Shown piece by piece: positions 1-8,799 of a DNA stretch of 64,000 bases. The DNA is from Hydrogenophaga sp. (GTDB lineage: Bacteria > Pseudomonadota > Gammaproteobacteria > Burkholderiales > Burkholderiaceae_C): the NCBI GenBank assembly GCA_021154985.1, contig JAJNQE010000025.1, forward strand, positions 1-64,000, written 5' to 3'. Each line of letters starts with the position of its first letter. Positions within the stretch are counted from its first letter, which is position 1. The notes beneath the pieces were generated by a model, which saw only the letters and a list, made by a program, of their open reading frames with translations, was not told the DNA's origin and did no database searches. Made by a program: the position numbers and the translations under genes.

Positions 1-1
1 C

Positions 2-862
2 TGGGTCAAGCAGCATTTCGGACTGTCGATCCCCGAAGACGCGATGGACGAAGACATCGAGGAGTCGGCCCGTTTCTTTGAAGAAGACAACGGCGAGCTG
101 CATGTGCGTTCTGACTTTTTGATCGACGATCCGGAAGACCCGCGTGCGGTCCGGGTCGCGTTCATCTTGAACGAACACAACGCCACCCTGAAAAGCCAGG
201 GCGTGCTGTTCTCCATCCACGACGAAGACGTGCCGGTGTTCCGCCTGCTGCGCATGCGCGCGCGACGCATGCCGGGTCTGATCGAGGACGCCAAGGACGT
301 GCTGCTGATGCTGTTCGACGCCGACGCCGAGTACTGCGCCGACACGCTGGAAGACATCTACGACGAAATCGAGACTGTGAGCACGAAGGTGCTCAACAGC
401 AACGCCTCGGACAACCTGCTGAGCGAGGCGCTGTCGGCCATTGCGCGCCACGAGGACATGTCGGGCCGCATCCGCCGCAACGTGATGGACACGCGCCGCG
501 CGGTCAGCTTCATGATGCGCAGCCGCCTGCTGAGCGCCGAGCAGTTTGAAGACGCGCGCCAGATCCTGCGCGACCTGGACTCGCTGGACAGCCACACCGC
601 GTTCCTGTTCGACAAGATCAACTTCCTGATGGACGCCACCGTCGGTTTCATCAACATCAACCAGAACAAGATCATCAAGATCTTCTCGGTGGCCAGCGTC
701 TCGCTGCTGCCACCCACGCTGGTGGCCAGCAGCTACGGCATGAACTTCGCCTTCATGCCCGAACTGCAGTGGCAGTACGGCTATCCGCTCGCGCTCGCGC
801 TCATGGTGCTGTCGGCCGTGGTACCCATGCTGTACTTCCGCAAGCGCGGCTGGCTGCGCTGA
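2..862 (+). CDS. corA: CorA-family Mg2+/Co2+ transporter, 5' end cut by window
   Basis: Inner-membrane divalent cation channel of the CorA (2-TM-GxN) family. The reading frame is open back to the window edge (a WVKQHFGLS stretch precedes the first in-window ATG at 44), so the real start lies upstream. The long acidic cytoplasmic part is followed by two C-terminal hydrophobic segments; the first ends in the family signature YGMNF near 735-750, and the protein closes with a basic tail (FRKRGWLR). In the family the GMN loop forms the selectivity filter and the cytoplasmic funnel senses Mg2+. Family assignment is secure; Mg2+ versus Co2+/Ni2+ preference cannot be read from sequence. Confidence 0.92.
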   Translation, partial: WVKQHFGLSIPEDAMDEDIEESARFFEEDNGELHVRSDFLIDDPEDPRAVRVAFILNEHNATLKSQGVLFSIHDEDVPVFRLLRMRARRMPGLIEDAKDVLLMLFDADAEYCADTLEDIYDEIETVSTKVLNSNASDNLLSEALSAIARHEDMSGRIRRNVMDTRRAVSFMMRSRLLSAEQFEDARQILRDLDSLDSHTAFLFDKINFLMDATVGFININQNKIIKIFSVASVSLLPPTLVASSYGMNFAFMPELQWQYGYPLALALMVLSAVVPMLYFRKRGWLR

Positions 863-881
863 CAGCGCCAACCGACCTGGT

Positions 882-1364
882 TCAGGCCAGCGCGGCCTCG
901 ATGTCGGCGGCCAGCTTCTCCGGCGCGTCCTGCGGCGCGTAGCGCTTGATCACCCGGCCGTCCCGGCCCACCAGGAACTTGGTGAAGTTCCACTTGATGG
1001 CCTTGCTGCCCAGCAAGCCCGGGGCCTCTGCTGTGAGCCACTGCCACAACGGGTGGGCCTCTGCGCCGTTCACATTCACCTTCTCCATCATGGGGAAGCT
1101 CACACCGTAATTGAGCTGGCAGAAGCTGGCGATCTCGTCGTTGCTGCCCGGGTCCTGGCTGCCAAACTGGTTGCAGGGGAAACCCAGCACCACCAGGCCG
1201 CGCGCGCCATAGGTCTGGTGCAGCTTTTCCAGCCCGCCCAACTGCGGCGTGAAGCCGCAGGCGCTCGCCGTGTTCACGATCAGCAGGGGCTGGCCCTTGA
1301 ACTGCGCGAGCGACACCGGCTTGCCGTCGATGGAGAGGGCTTCAAAGTCGTGGATGCTAGACAT
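882..1364 (-). CDS. Glutathione peroxidase (Cys type)
   Basis: Thiol peroxidase of the glutathione peroxidase family (BtuE/BsaA type), 160 aa, probably cytoplasmic, reducing hydrogen and organic peroxides. Motifs: NTASACGFTPQ with peroxidatic Cys36 (a Cys codon, not selenocysteine), GFPCNQFG with Gln66, and WNF with Trp125/Asn126, completing the Cys-Gln-Trp-Asn tetrad. The start at 1364 is preferred over an upstream in-frame start at 1448 because AAGGAG sits just before it and it matches family length. Bacterial Cys-type members often use thioredoxin rather than glutathione; the electron donor here is unknown. It ends 20 nt from the convergent corA and is divergent from the receiver-like gene at 1542. 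Confidence 0.9.
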   Translation of the reverse strand: MSSIHDFEALSIDGKPVSLAQFKGQPLLIVNTASACGFTPQLGGLEKLHQTYGARGLVVLGFPCNQFGSQDPGSNDEIASFCQLNYGVSFPMMEKVNVNGAEAHPLWQWLTAEAPGLLGSKAIKWNFTKFLVGRDGRVIKRYAPQDAPEKLAADIEAALA

Positions 1365-1541
1365 GGGACTCCTTGGAACGGGTTGGGCAAAACAGGGAGC
1401 AGATCCGCGTGGGCTGCGGCGCCCTTGATGTCGCATTTCGAATGACATGCAACAACGGGACAGCGTATTCGGTTACAAAAAAGGCATACTCATCAAGGGT
1501 ATTCGCGCATCAACCAACAAATCAGCGGACGGGGCAATTCG

Positions 1542-2729
1542 ATGGTGGCAGCTTATTCGGTGGCGCTGGTGGGCTTCACGCAAGCCGAGTCCGCCACCTT
1601 CGAGTCCTTTTTCCGCATGGCCGCGCGCCGCCCCCCCAGCTACACCGTGCAAGACGAGGTGATGGACGCCCAGATCCTGATCGTCAACGCCGACAACACC
1701 CAGGCCCTGCACCTGGTGCGCTACGCGGAGCTGCCCGGCAAGATCTTGCTGGTGGGCCAGTCCGACGGCGGCACCGGCTGGCCGCTGCAGCTCAAGCCCG
1801 TCAAGCTGGTGTCGGTGCTCAATGCGCTCGATGTGATCGTGGGCGTGCGCCCCGCCGCAACGGCCCAGCGTGCACCCGCCGGTGGGTTTGCCGCCACCCA
1901 GCCTTTTCAGGGTTCGCAGCTGCAAGGCCTGGACGCCAGCATGCGCCTGGCCAGCGGACGCCTGGCCGCCACCGACCACCTGCCGCCGGTGGCCCCCAGC
2001 GCCGGCGGCGACCGCAGTTTCTCGGCCACGCTGCCGCCCGAAGAAGCGCCCTGGCCCATGGCCCCGGCCGTGAGCCTGCGTCGACGCCGCTCGGCCGACA
2101 CCGAATTCCCGGCCACCCGCCCCATGGAGCGCGGCGAGGAGCGCGCACTGACGGCCATGCCCCCTGCGCCGCAGCGCGCAGCCGCGCCCAGCAACCGCCA
2201 GGGCACGATGCGCCTGACGGACTTTGGCGGACTGGACGATCTGCCCTCCCCGCCCGCGCCACGCTCCACGCGCGCCCCCCGCTCGCGCATCAGCACCGAC
2301 AAAGCCGCCGTGCCCGACGTGGCGCGCGGCGACATGCTGCTCGTGGCCGAAAGCCTGGTGGAAGGCCGCATCCTGCTCAAGCGCTTCAAGCGCTACGGCC
2401 TCACCATCGACTGGTCGCGCGAGGCCGCGCAAGCCCTGGTGATGCTCAAGGCCAACCCGTACCGGCTGGTGGTGATCGACCGGCTCAAAGGCGACCCCGA
2501 TGCCAACCAGATCTGCCGCTCCGCCAAGCAGACCAAGGGCCCCAAGGGCGCGCCGGTGGTGATCATGTTCGCGCCCACCGCCGGCAGCATGGACCGCATG
2601 AAAGCGGGCCTGGCCGGCAGCGACGCCTACTTGTCGCGCTCGGTGAGCGAGAGCGATCTGTACAAGGTGCTCGCGCAGCACCGATTGGTGAGCCTCGACG
2701 GTTTCGCACCCACCAACGTCGGGTTCTAG
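1542..2729 (+). CDS. Receiver-like two-domain protein, unknown function
   Basis: A 395-aa cytoplasmic protein. Residues 1-100 look like a degenerate receiver-fold domain (alternating hydrophobic strands such as VALVGF and ILIVNA). Residues about 105-260 are a Pro/Ala/Arg-rich low-complexity linker. Residues about 263-390 resemble a response-regulator receiver: DMLLVAES, then VVIDRLKGDP, where the Asp in VVID is the likely phospho-acceptor position, then VVIMFAP. The usual Thr/Ser-Lys switch is poorly conserved (DAYLSRS, Arg where Lys is expected). There is no output domain and no histidine kinase nearby, so it may be a pseudo-receiver or a protein-interaction scaffold. It converges on lplT with a 4-nt overlap of stop codons. 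Confidence 0.7.
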   Translation: MVAAYSVALVGFTQAESATFESFFRMAARRPPSYTVQDEVMDAQILIVNADNTQALHLVRYAELPGKILLVGQSDGGTGWPLQLKPVKLVSVLNALDVIVGVRPAATAQRAPAGGFAATQPFQGSQLQGLDASMRLASGRLAATDHLPPVAPSAGGDRSFSATLPPEEAPWPMAPAVSLRRRRSADTEFPATRPMERGEERALTAMPPAPQRAAAPSNRQGTMRLTDFGGLDDLPSPPAPRSTRAPRSRISTDKAAVPDVARGDMLLVAESLVEGRILLKRFKRYGLTIDWSREAAQALVMLKANPYRLVVIDRLKGDPDANQICRSAKQTKGPKGAPVVIMFAPTAGSMDRMKAGLAGSDAYLSRSVSESDLYKVLAQHRLVSLDGFAPTNVGF

Positions 2730-4009
2730 CCGTGCAGGTCGTCGCGGCGCGCGATCTCTAGAAGCCGCTCCAGCTCGTGCGGGTGCACCCGCTGGTTGTG
2801 GCGGTGCCAGAGCGCAATGATGGCCATGAAGCCCGCCACCAGCACACCAAACGCGGTGATGGCCGCGAACGCCGACCAACCCCACGCGGTTGACGATGCG
2901 TAGAGCGCACCCAGCACCAGGATGCAGGCCTGCTCGTTGAAGTTCTGCACGGCAATCGAGCGGCCCGCGCCCATGAGGTTGTGGCCCCGGTGCTGCAGCA
3001 GCGCGTTCATGGGCACCACCAGAAAACCGCCCAGGCCACCCAGCAACACCAGAAACGGCGCGGCCACCCACACGTTGTCGATGACGTTCATGAGGATCAC
3101 GAGCACGCCCATGGCGATGCCCAGCGGCATCACGCGCGTGGCCTGGTCCAGCCGCATGCGCAGGGATGCCACCACCGCACCCACCGCCGTGCCCAGCGCC
3201 ACCACGCCCACCAGCGACGACGCCTGCGTGGTGCTGTAGCCCAGTGCCGCGCCAGCCCAGGCCAGCACGATGTAACGCAGGTTGCCAGACACGCCCCAGA
3301 ACAAGGTGGTGGTGGCCAGCGAGATCTGGCCCAGCCGGTCGCGCCACAGGCGGCTGTTGCAGCGCCAGAAATCGGGCAGCAAAGCCCCAGGGTTCCTGGG
3401 CATCGGGCGCGGGGTCACGCCGGTGAGCGGGATGCGGGTGTTGAACCACGCCGCCAGCATGTAGACGAACATGAGCGCGGCCACCGCCGCCTGCGCCGGG
3501 TGGTGGATGCCGGTGTGCAAGCCGGGCAGGTCGATCGCCAGCAACTGCGCCGACACCCAGGGGCTCACCAGCTGCCCGCCCAGCAACACGCCCAGGATGA
3601 TGGAAGCGATGGTCAGGCCCTCGATCCAGCCGTTGGCCTTGACCAGCTGCGACGGCGGCAGCAGCTCGGTGAGGATGCCGTACTTGGCCGGCGAATACGC
3701 CGCCGCACCCAGACCGACCAGCGTGTAGGCCAGCAGCGGGTGCACGCCGGTGAGCATGAGCAGGCAGCCCACCACCTTGATGGCGTTGCTGATGAACATG
3801 ACCTGGCCTTTGGGTCGCGCGTCGGCGAACGCCCCCACGAACGGAGCCAGCACCACGTAGAACAAGGCAAACAGGGGGACGAGGGCCGCACTTTGCCACT
3901 CGGGGGCGCCGCGCGTGCGCAGCAGTTCGATCGCGGCCACGAACAGCGCATTGTCCGCCAGCGAACTGAAGAACTGCGCCGTCATGATGGTGTAGAAGCC
4001 GCGCTTCAT
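2726..4009 (-). CDS. lplT: Lysophospholipid transporter LplT (MFS)
   Basis: Inner-membrane MFS transporter of 427 aa with about 12 hydrophobic segments. The N-terminus MKRGFYTIMTAQFFSSLADN and the PAKYGILTELLPPSQLVKAN stretch are characteristic of LplT, which flips lysophosphatidylethanolamine and related lysolipids inward for re-acylation. In E. coli the gene is paired with aas (acyl-ACP synthetase/acyltransferase); no aas lies next to it here, so the partner must be elsewhere. Its stop codon lies on the same CTAG as that of the convergent receiver-like gene. The 195-nt region upstream is shared with the divergent alr. Confidence 0.9.
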   Translation of the reverse strand: MKRGFYTIMTAQFFSSLADNALFVAAIELLRTRGAPEWQSAALVPLFALFYVVLAPFVGAFADARPKGQVMFISNAIKVVGCLLMLTGVHPLLAYTLVGLGAAAYSPAKYGILTELLPPSQLVKANGWIEGLTIASIILGVLLGGQLVSPWVSAQLLAIDLPGLHTGIHHPAQAAVAALMFVYMLAAWFNTRIPLTGVTPRPMPRNPGALLPDFWRCNSRLWRDRLGQISLATTTLFWGVSGNLRYIVLAWAGAALGYSTTQASSLVGVVALGTAVGAVVASLRMRLDQATRVMPLGIAMGVLVILMNVIDNVWVAAPFLVLLGGLGGFLVVPMNALLQHRGHNLMGAGRSIAVQNFNEQACILVLGALYASSTAWGWSAFAAITAFGVLVAGFMAIIALWHRHNQRVHPHELERLLEIARRDDLHG

Positions 4010-4204
4010 GGCGATGATTTTGAGCGCCGAAGGGCCTCAGCGCAGGGTGGCTGAGCGGGTCGCAGCGGCTTTTTTATGCGACAGTTGACGGGGGTCTCCA
4101 GGGGATGCGGGGTTATAGCACGCGGCCCTTGAAAGACCCTGAATTCACGGGCGTTGACCCCGGTTGCAACGCCTTTCGATGACGGACCTCACGCCCGCTC
4201 GCCC

Positions 4205-5320
4205 ATGCCCCGCCCGATACTCGCCACCGTTCACCCCGAAGCCCTGCGCCACAACCTGCAACGCGCCCGCGAATGCGCCCCCGACGCGAGGGTGTGGGCG
4301 GTGGTCAAGGCCAACGCCTACGGCCACGGTATCGAGCGCTGCTTTGAAGGCCTGCGCGCCGCCGACGGTTTTGCGCTGCTCGATCTGGCCGAGGCCGAAC
4401 GCATCCGGGCACTGGACTGGCGTGGCCCCATCCTGCTGCTGGAAGGCGTGTTCGAGCCGCGCGACCTGGAGCTGTGCTCGCGCCTGCACCTGTGGCACAC
4501 GGTGCACTGCACCGAGCAGATCGACTGGCTGGCCGCGCACAAGACCCTGGCCCCGCACCGCGTGTTCTTGAAACTCAACAGCGGCATGAACCGCCTGGGC
4601 TTCACGCCCAACGCGTTTCGCAGCGCCTGGGCGCGGCTCAACGCCTTGCCACAGGTGGAAGAAATCTCGCTCATGACCCACTTCAGCGACGCCGACGGCC
4701 CGCGCGGCATTGCGCACCAGGTGGCCGCCTTCGAAGCCGCCACCGCCGACCTGCCGGGCGAGCGAACGCTGTGCAACAGCGCAGCCCTGCTGCGCCACCC
4801 GGGTGACGCGCTGCGCGGCGAAGGCGTGAGCACGCTGGCCGCCGACTGGGTGCGCGAAGGCATCGCGCTCTACGGCAGCGCACCCGACTTTCCCGCCCGC
4901 TCGGCGCTTGATTGGAATCTTCAACCGGCCATGACCTTGTCGAGCCGCGTCATCGGCGTGCAGAGCTTGCAGTCCGGCGACACGGTGGGCTACGGCTCGG
5001 CCTTCACGGCGGACAAGGCCATGCGCATCGGCGTGGTGGCGTGCGGCTATGCCGACGGCTACCCGAGGCACGCCCCCAGCGGCACGCCCGTGCTGGTCAA
5101 TGGCGTGCGCACGCGGGTGGTGGGGCGGGTGAGCATGGACATGATCACGGACGACCTGTCTGGCCTCGACGCGGCGGGCATGGGCTCCGAGGTAGTGCTC
5201 TGGGGGCGGTCGTCGGCCGGTGCGGTGTTGCCGGTGGACGAAGTGGCGGCGGCGGCGGGCACGATCGGGTATGAGTTGATGTGTGCGGTGGCGCAACGCG
5301 TTCCGTTCGCTGCGCCCTGA
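4205..5320 (+). CDS. alr: Alanine racemase
   Basis: PLP enzyme interconverting L- and D-alanine for peptidoglycan, 371 aa, cytoplasmic. The PLP lysine is Lys35 in AVVKANAYGHG; the second catalytic base is the Tyr of VGYGSAF about two thirds along; GYADGYPR and VGRVSMDM are conserved C-terminal barrel/beta-domain motifs. An in-frame ATG exists at 4154, but family alignments begin near MPRPILATV, so 4205 is preferred although no clear Shine-Dalgarno precedes it. Divergent from lplT, convergent with the GT39 gene 30 nt away. Whether it is the biosynthetic (alr) or catabolic (dadX) paralogue is not certain; no dadA is adjacent, which favours alr. Confidence 0.92.
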   Translation: MPRPILATVHPEALRHNLQRARECAPDARVWAVVKANAYGHGIERCFEGLRAADGFALLDLAEAERIRALDWRGPILLLEGVFEPRDLELCSRLHLWHTVHCTEQIDWLAAHKTLAPHRVFLKLNSGMNRLGFTPNAFRSAWARLNALPQVEEISLMTHFSDADGPRGIAHQVAAFEAATADLPGERTLCNSAALLRHPGDALRGEGVSTLAADWVREGIALYGSAPDFPARSALDWNLQPAMTLSSRVIGVQSLQSGDTVGYGSAFTADKAMRIGVVACGYADGYPRHAPSGTPVLVNGVRTRVVGRVSMDMITDDLSGLDAAGMGSEVVLWGRSSAGAVLPVDEVAAAAGTIGYELMCAVAQRVPFAAP

Positions 5321-5350
5321 GGTTCTTCAAACCCAACCCCTGAAACCGCC

Positions 5351-6895
5351 TCAGGGACGCCCAGGCGAGCAGGCCACAAACCCATACCGCTCGCAAAACG
5401 GGCTCCCCAGCACCGGTAGCCATGACGGTACGGCGTGGAACTCCCTCGCCACTTCGGCCAGCACCCCGTCGCGGTAGGCCTGGAAGCGGAAACCGACACC
5501 GTCCACCGCAAAGAAGGCCACGCCTTCGATCTCAAAGCGCTTCACGCTCACCCGCTCGAAGTACGGCGCGAACTCGGCCAGCACCGGTTCGTCGTACAGG
5601 AACACGCGGATCGGCTGGCCGTCGTACAGCCGGAAGTCGACGATCTGGTCGTCTTGCCGGGCGTGGTGCCGGCCCACACCGAACACGGGCACATAGGCCT
5701 TGTGGTGAAACGCCAGCATGCCCGCCGGGTTGTAGGTGCGCGCCATCAGCGTGGCGCCGGGTGGCAGGTCTTGCCGCAGCGCAGCCACCACGGCCGGCGT
5801 CTCGCGCAAGAACACGGCGCGGTCATGGATCTTGAACGGCTGCCACCAGGCCAGAGGCGCCCAGGCAATGGCCGCCACCACCAGCAGGTGGGGCACAGAG
5901 AGCGCCACCGTCCAGCTCAGTGCGCTGCGCAGCGGCCGCGCCTCCAGCCGCAACCCGGCCCACACCACGAACAGCGGCACAAAACCCAGCACCCAATGCA
6001 GGCCGATGGTGCGGCGCGTGCTCAGCAGCGCAAACACCACGATGGGGAACAGCCACAGCACCGCGAGCGTGGTGCGCGTGGTGACGGAGGTGCCAGCGAT
6101 CGGTCGGGCCACCGCGCTGCGCCAGAGCAACCAGGGCGTGAGCAGGTACACCGCCATGGCCACATAGGTGCCGAAGGTCTCGAGCGACCAGGCCGAGCCT
6201 TCGTTGCGGTTGAACACGTTGAACATCACGTTGGTCCAACCGTGCGTGGCGTTGAAGGCCACGTTGAGGGCGATGGAGGGCAGGGCGAACGCAAAGATCA
6301 AAAAGGGCGCCCACCAGCGCGCGCGCCGCCAGCCAAAGCAGTGCGCGGCGTACGCGAAGCCCAGCAGGGCCGCGAAGTATTTGGAGAGGAAAGCCAGCCC
6401 CAGAAACAAGCCTGCGAGGGCGTACCAGGGCAGGCTGCGCGTGGCGCTGGTGTCGGCCCGCAGGTAAGCCCAGGCCGAGAGCGCCATGAAGAAGACGAGC
6501 GGCGTGTCGGTCGTCACCAGCACAAACAGCCAGCTCCACGGCATGGCCAGGTACACGGCGCCGGCCAGCCAGGCGCTGGACTCCTGCTCGTCGGGCAGCC
6601 ACCGGCGCAGCGCATCGACGATGCCCAGCGCAATGACGCTGGTGACGATCAGCGTGAAACTGCGCAATGCCAGCGGGTGTTCGCCGACCTGGCGCAGCAC
6701 CGCGAGCAACCAGCCGACCATGGGTGGGTGGTCGGAATAGCCCCAGGCCGGGAACACGCCCCACTGGTAGAAGAAGGCTTCGTCGCCGGTGAACGGGAAT
6801 CCGGCCGCGATGACGATCTTCAGCGCGAGGGTGAAGACAAAGGTCGACCAGAAGATCTGGCGGCTGGTGTGTGCGGAGAACTCGGAGGCGCGCAT
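5351..6895 (-). CDS. GT39-family membrane glycosyltransferase (ArnT/PMT-like)
   Basis: A 514-aa polytopic inner-membrane protein, roughly 10-12 hydrophobic segments plus a soluble C-terminal part. It resembles family-39 (PMT_2/ArnT) transferases, which take sugar from a polyprenyl-phosphate donor on the periplasmic side. The first periplasmic loop carries the acidic motif FTGDEAFFYQW, and YSDHPPMVGW follows. It is the third gene of a set with an SMR-type transporter and a HAD-UbiA fusion, together suggesting synthesis, flipping and transfer of a polyprenyl-phosphate-linked sugar. The acceptor (lipid A, glycan or protein) cannot be read from sequence. It may be cotranscribed with the gene at 6906, 10 nt upstream. 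Confidence 0.82.
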   Translation of the reverse strand: MRASEFSAHTSRQIFWSTFVFTLALKIVIAAGFPFTGDEAFFYQWGVFPAWGYSDHPPMVGWLLAVLRQVGEHPLALRSFTLIVTSVIALGIVDALRRWLPDEQESSAWLAGAVYLAMPWSWLFVLVTTDTPLVFFMALSAWAYLRADTSATRSLPWYALAGLFLGLAFLSKYFAALLGFAYAAHCFGWRRARWWAPFLIFAFALPSIALNVAFNATHGWTNVMFNVFNRNEGSAWSLETFGTYVAMAVYLLTPWLLWRSAVARPIAGTSVTTRTTLAVLWLFPIVVFALLSTRRTIGLHWVLGFVPLFVVWAGLRLEARPLRSALSWTVALSVPHLLVVAAIAWAPLAWWQPFKIHDRAVFLRETPAVVAALRQDLPPGATLMARTYNPAGMLAFHHKAYVPVFGVGRHHARQDDQIVDFRLYDGQPIRVFLYDEPVLAEFAPYFERVSVKRFEIEGVAFFAVDGVGFRFQAYRDGVLAEVAREFHAVPSWLPVLGSPFCERYGFVACSPGRP

Positions 6896-6905
6896 GACCG
6901 GCCTC

Positions 6906-7265
6906 TCAGGCGTCGAGCGCGAGCAGCGACACGCCCACCACGATCAGCGTGCAGCCCGCCACGCGCAGCCACGAAAACGGCTCGCCCAGCCACAGCACAC
7001 CCAGCGCCATGGTCACCACGAAACCCAGGCTCACCAGCGGGTAGGCCAGGCTAACGTCCAGCCGCGAGAGCACCCACAGCCACAGCACCGCACTGGCGCC
7101 GTAGAGCACCAAGCCCAGCCACACCAAGGGGCTGGAGAGCGCGTGCAGGTAGGTGGCGCCCACGTCGGCGCCGCTGGGCGCACCCATGCCGCGCTTCATG
7201 GCGATTTGCGCCGCCGAGGACAGCAGCACACAAAAGACGGCGAGGCCGATGGCGATGGATTTCAT
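6906..7265 (-). CDS. SMR/EamA-type small membrane transporter (ArnE/F-like)
   Basis: A 119-aa protein with four predicted transmembrane helices, in the small multidrug resistance/EamA superfamily. It starts MKSIAIGLAVFCVLLSSAAQ, an SMR-like first helix with AQIAMKRG, and contains SLAYPLVSLGFVVTMALGVLWLGEPFSW, similar to ArnE/ArnF, which flip undecaprenyl-phosphate-aminoarabinose. It lies 7 nt downstream of the HAD-UbiA gene and 10 nt upstream of the GT39 gene, so a role as flippase for the lipid-linked sugar is a natural inference. Drug efflux is the alternative reading but the context argues against it. Confidence 0.8.
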   Translation of the reverse strand: MKSIAIGLAVFCVLLSSAAQIAMKRGMGAPSGADVGATYLHALSSPLVWLGLVLYGASAVLWLWVLSRLDVSLAYPLVSLGFVVTMALGVLWLGEPFSWLRVAGCTLIVVGVSLLALDA

Positions 7266-7272
7266 GCGTGTT

Positions 7273-8748
7273 TCACAGTCCGACGGTGGCCGCGATGCCG
7301 ATGCCCCCCATGGCGATCAAGGTCATCCAGCTGAAGGGGTCTCTCAACGCAAACTGCAGCGGGTCTTCGCCGTGCAGTTCGCGCCGCCCGGTCTTGAGCC
7401 AGATGCGCATGACCCACAGCAGCAGCACGGGCGCCGCAGCCCACAGCCACTCGGGGTTGGCGTAGAGCATCTCGCTGTTCTGGCTGTCGATGTACAGCGC
7501 GAGCACCATCACCGCCAGAAAGCCACTGGCCATGCCCATGGCGCGCAGCGACGAGAGGTCGCGCGGCTGGTAGCCACGGCCCGGGGCCAGTGTGGTGCGG
7601 TCGTCGTCGAGCTCTTCGAGTTCGGCGCAGCGCTTGACCAGCGCCAGGCTCAGGAACAGGAAGATCGAAATGGCGGCCAGCCAGTTGGACAGCGCCACCT
7701 GCGCTGCCACCGCGCCGGCGCCAATGCGCAAGGTGTACAGGCCCGAGAGCACCAGCACGTCGATGAGTGCCAGGCGTTTGAGCACCAGCGAGTAGGCCAG
7801 CGTGGTCACGGTGTAGACCAGCAGCATGGCGGTGAACCCCGGCGACACGGCCCAGGCCAGCGCGAAGGCCAGCACCAGCATGGCGCTGCCCAGCACCACC
7901 GCCAGCGGAATGCTGATGGTGGCGGCGGCCAGCGGCCGGTGGCGCTTGAGGCGGTGCGCGCGGTCGTTGGGCAGGTCCAGCAAATCGTTGAACAGGTAGG
8001 TGGCCGAGGCGCACAGGCCGAAGGCCACAAACGCCAACGCCACCAGGCCCCAGAGGTGGGGGTCGAGCCGGTGCGAAGCGAGCAGCGGAATGAACAGCAA
8101 CGCGTTTTTGGACCACTGCTTGAGGCGGATGGCGCGCAGCACGGTTTTCAGGCGCAGCGGTTCGCGCTCGAACACTCGCGCCTGCGGATGCACCTTCTGC
8201 AGCGCACTGACGACGCTGGCCGGCGCATTCACCGCCACCGCTTGCGTGCTGCCCTGCCACACCGCGATGTCGTCTGAGCTGTTGCCCGCGTAAGCCCAGC
8301 TGCTGTGGCCGCGTGCCTGCGCGTGGGCGGCGATCGCGTCGCGCTTGTTGCCCCGGCTGAGGTTCACGCCGTCGGCGCGGGCGTTGGTGCCCAGGGTGTC
8401 GTCGAACAGCTTGAGGTGTGCGGCCACCTCGCGCACGATGCGCGCGTCGGCCGCACTGGCCAGCACCAGGCTGCGGCCGCGCGCGTGTTCTTCGCGCAGG
8501 TATTGCACAAAACGCTCGTGGTACGGCAGGCGGGCCGGGTCGGGGCGCACGGCGTTGGCGAGTTTGAGCTTGAAGCCGGCCTTGCCCAGCAGCAGCCACG
8601 CAAAGAGGCGCAACAGGTTCAGCGGGTTGCGCCGGATGAACAGCATCACCGATTCGTACAGCGTGTCGCTGGGCGTGAGCGTGCCGTCCAGGTCCACGTA
8701 CAGCGGGCAGGTCTCAGGAGGGCGGGCGGTGGCGGCGGCAGGCGTCAA
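7273..8748 (-). CDS. HAD phosphatase-UbiA prenyltransferase fusion (DPPR-synthase-like)
   Basis: A 491-aa two-domain protein. Residues about 15-195 are a HAD-type phosphatase (DLDGT at 19-23, LASAA near 96-100, GNSSDD at 155-160). Residues about 200-491 are a UbiA prenyltransferase with seven to nine membrane helices and the Asp-rich motif NDLLDLPND (254-262) followed by RAHRLKRHRP, close to mycobacterial decaprenyl-phosphate phosphoribosyltransferase (Rv3806c type). The fusion suggests transfer of a phosphorylated sugar to polyprenyl phosphate and removal of the sugar phosphate in one protein. The first available start is TTG at 8748 with no evident Shine-Dalgarno, so the N-terminus is uncertain. 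First gene of the GT39/SMR set. Confidence 0.85.
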   Translation of the reverse strand: MTPAAATARPPETCPLYVDLDGTLTPSDTLYESVMLFIRRNPLNLLRLFAWLLLGKAGFKLKLANAVRPDPARLPYHERFVQYLREEHARGRSLVLASAADARIVREVAAHLKLFDDTLGTNARADGVNLSRGNKRDAIAAHAQARGHSSWAYAGNSSDDIAVWQGSTQAVAVNAPASVVSALQKVHPQARVFEREPLRLKTVLRAIRLKQWSKNALLFIPLLASHRLDPHLWGLVALAFVAFGLCASATYLFNDLLDLPNDRAHRLKRHRPLAAATISIPLAVVLGSAMLVLAFALAWAVSPGFTAMLLVYTVTTLAYSLVLKRLALIDVLVLSGLYTLRIGAGAVAAQVALSNWLAAISIFLFLSLALVKRCAELEELDDDRTTLAPGRGYQPRDLSSLRAMGMASGFLAVMVLALYIDSQNSEMLYANPEWLWAAAPVLLLWVMRIWLKTGRRELHGEDPLQFALRDPFSWMTLIAMGGIGIAATVGL

Positions 8749-8799
8749 ACGGTGGGTCCGGTGGGTGTGCGCCGATTCTAGGCGCCGCCCACGCAGCGC

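Noticed and set aside
1473..3899. 800-codon minus-strand frame opposite the receiver-like gene and out of frame with lplT
   Set aside because: Low-complexity composition and overlap with two well-supported genes.
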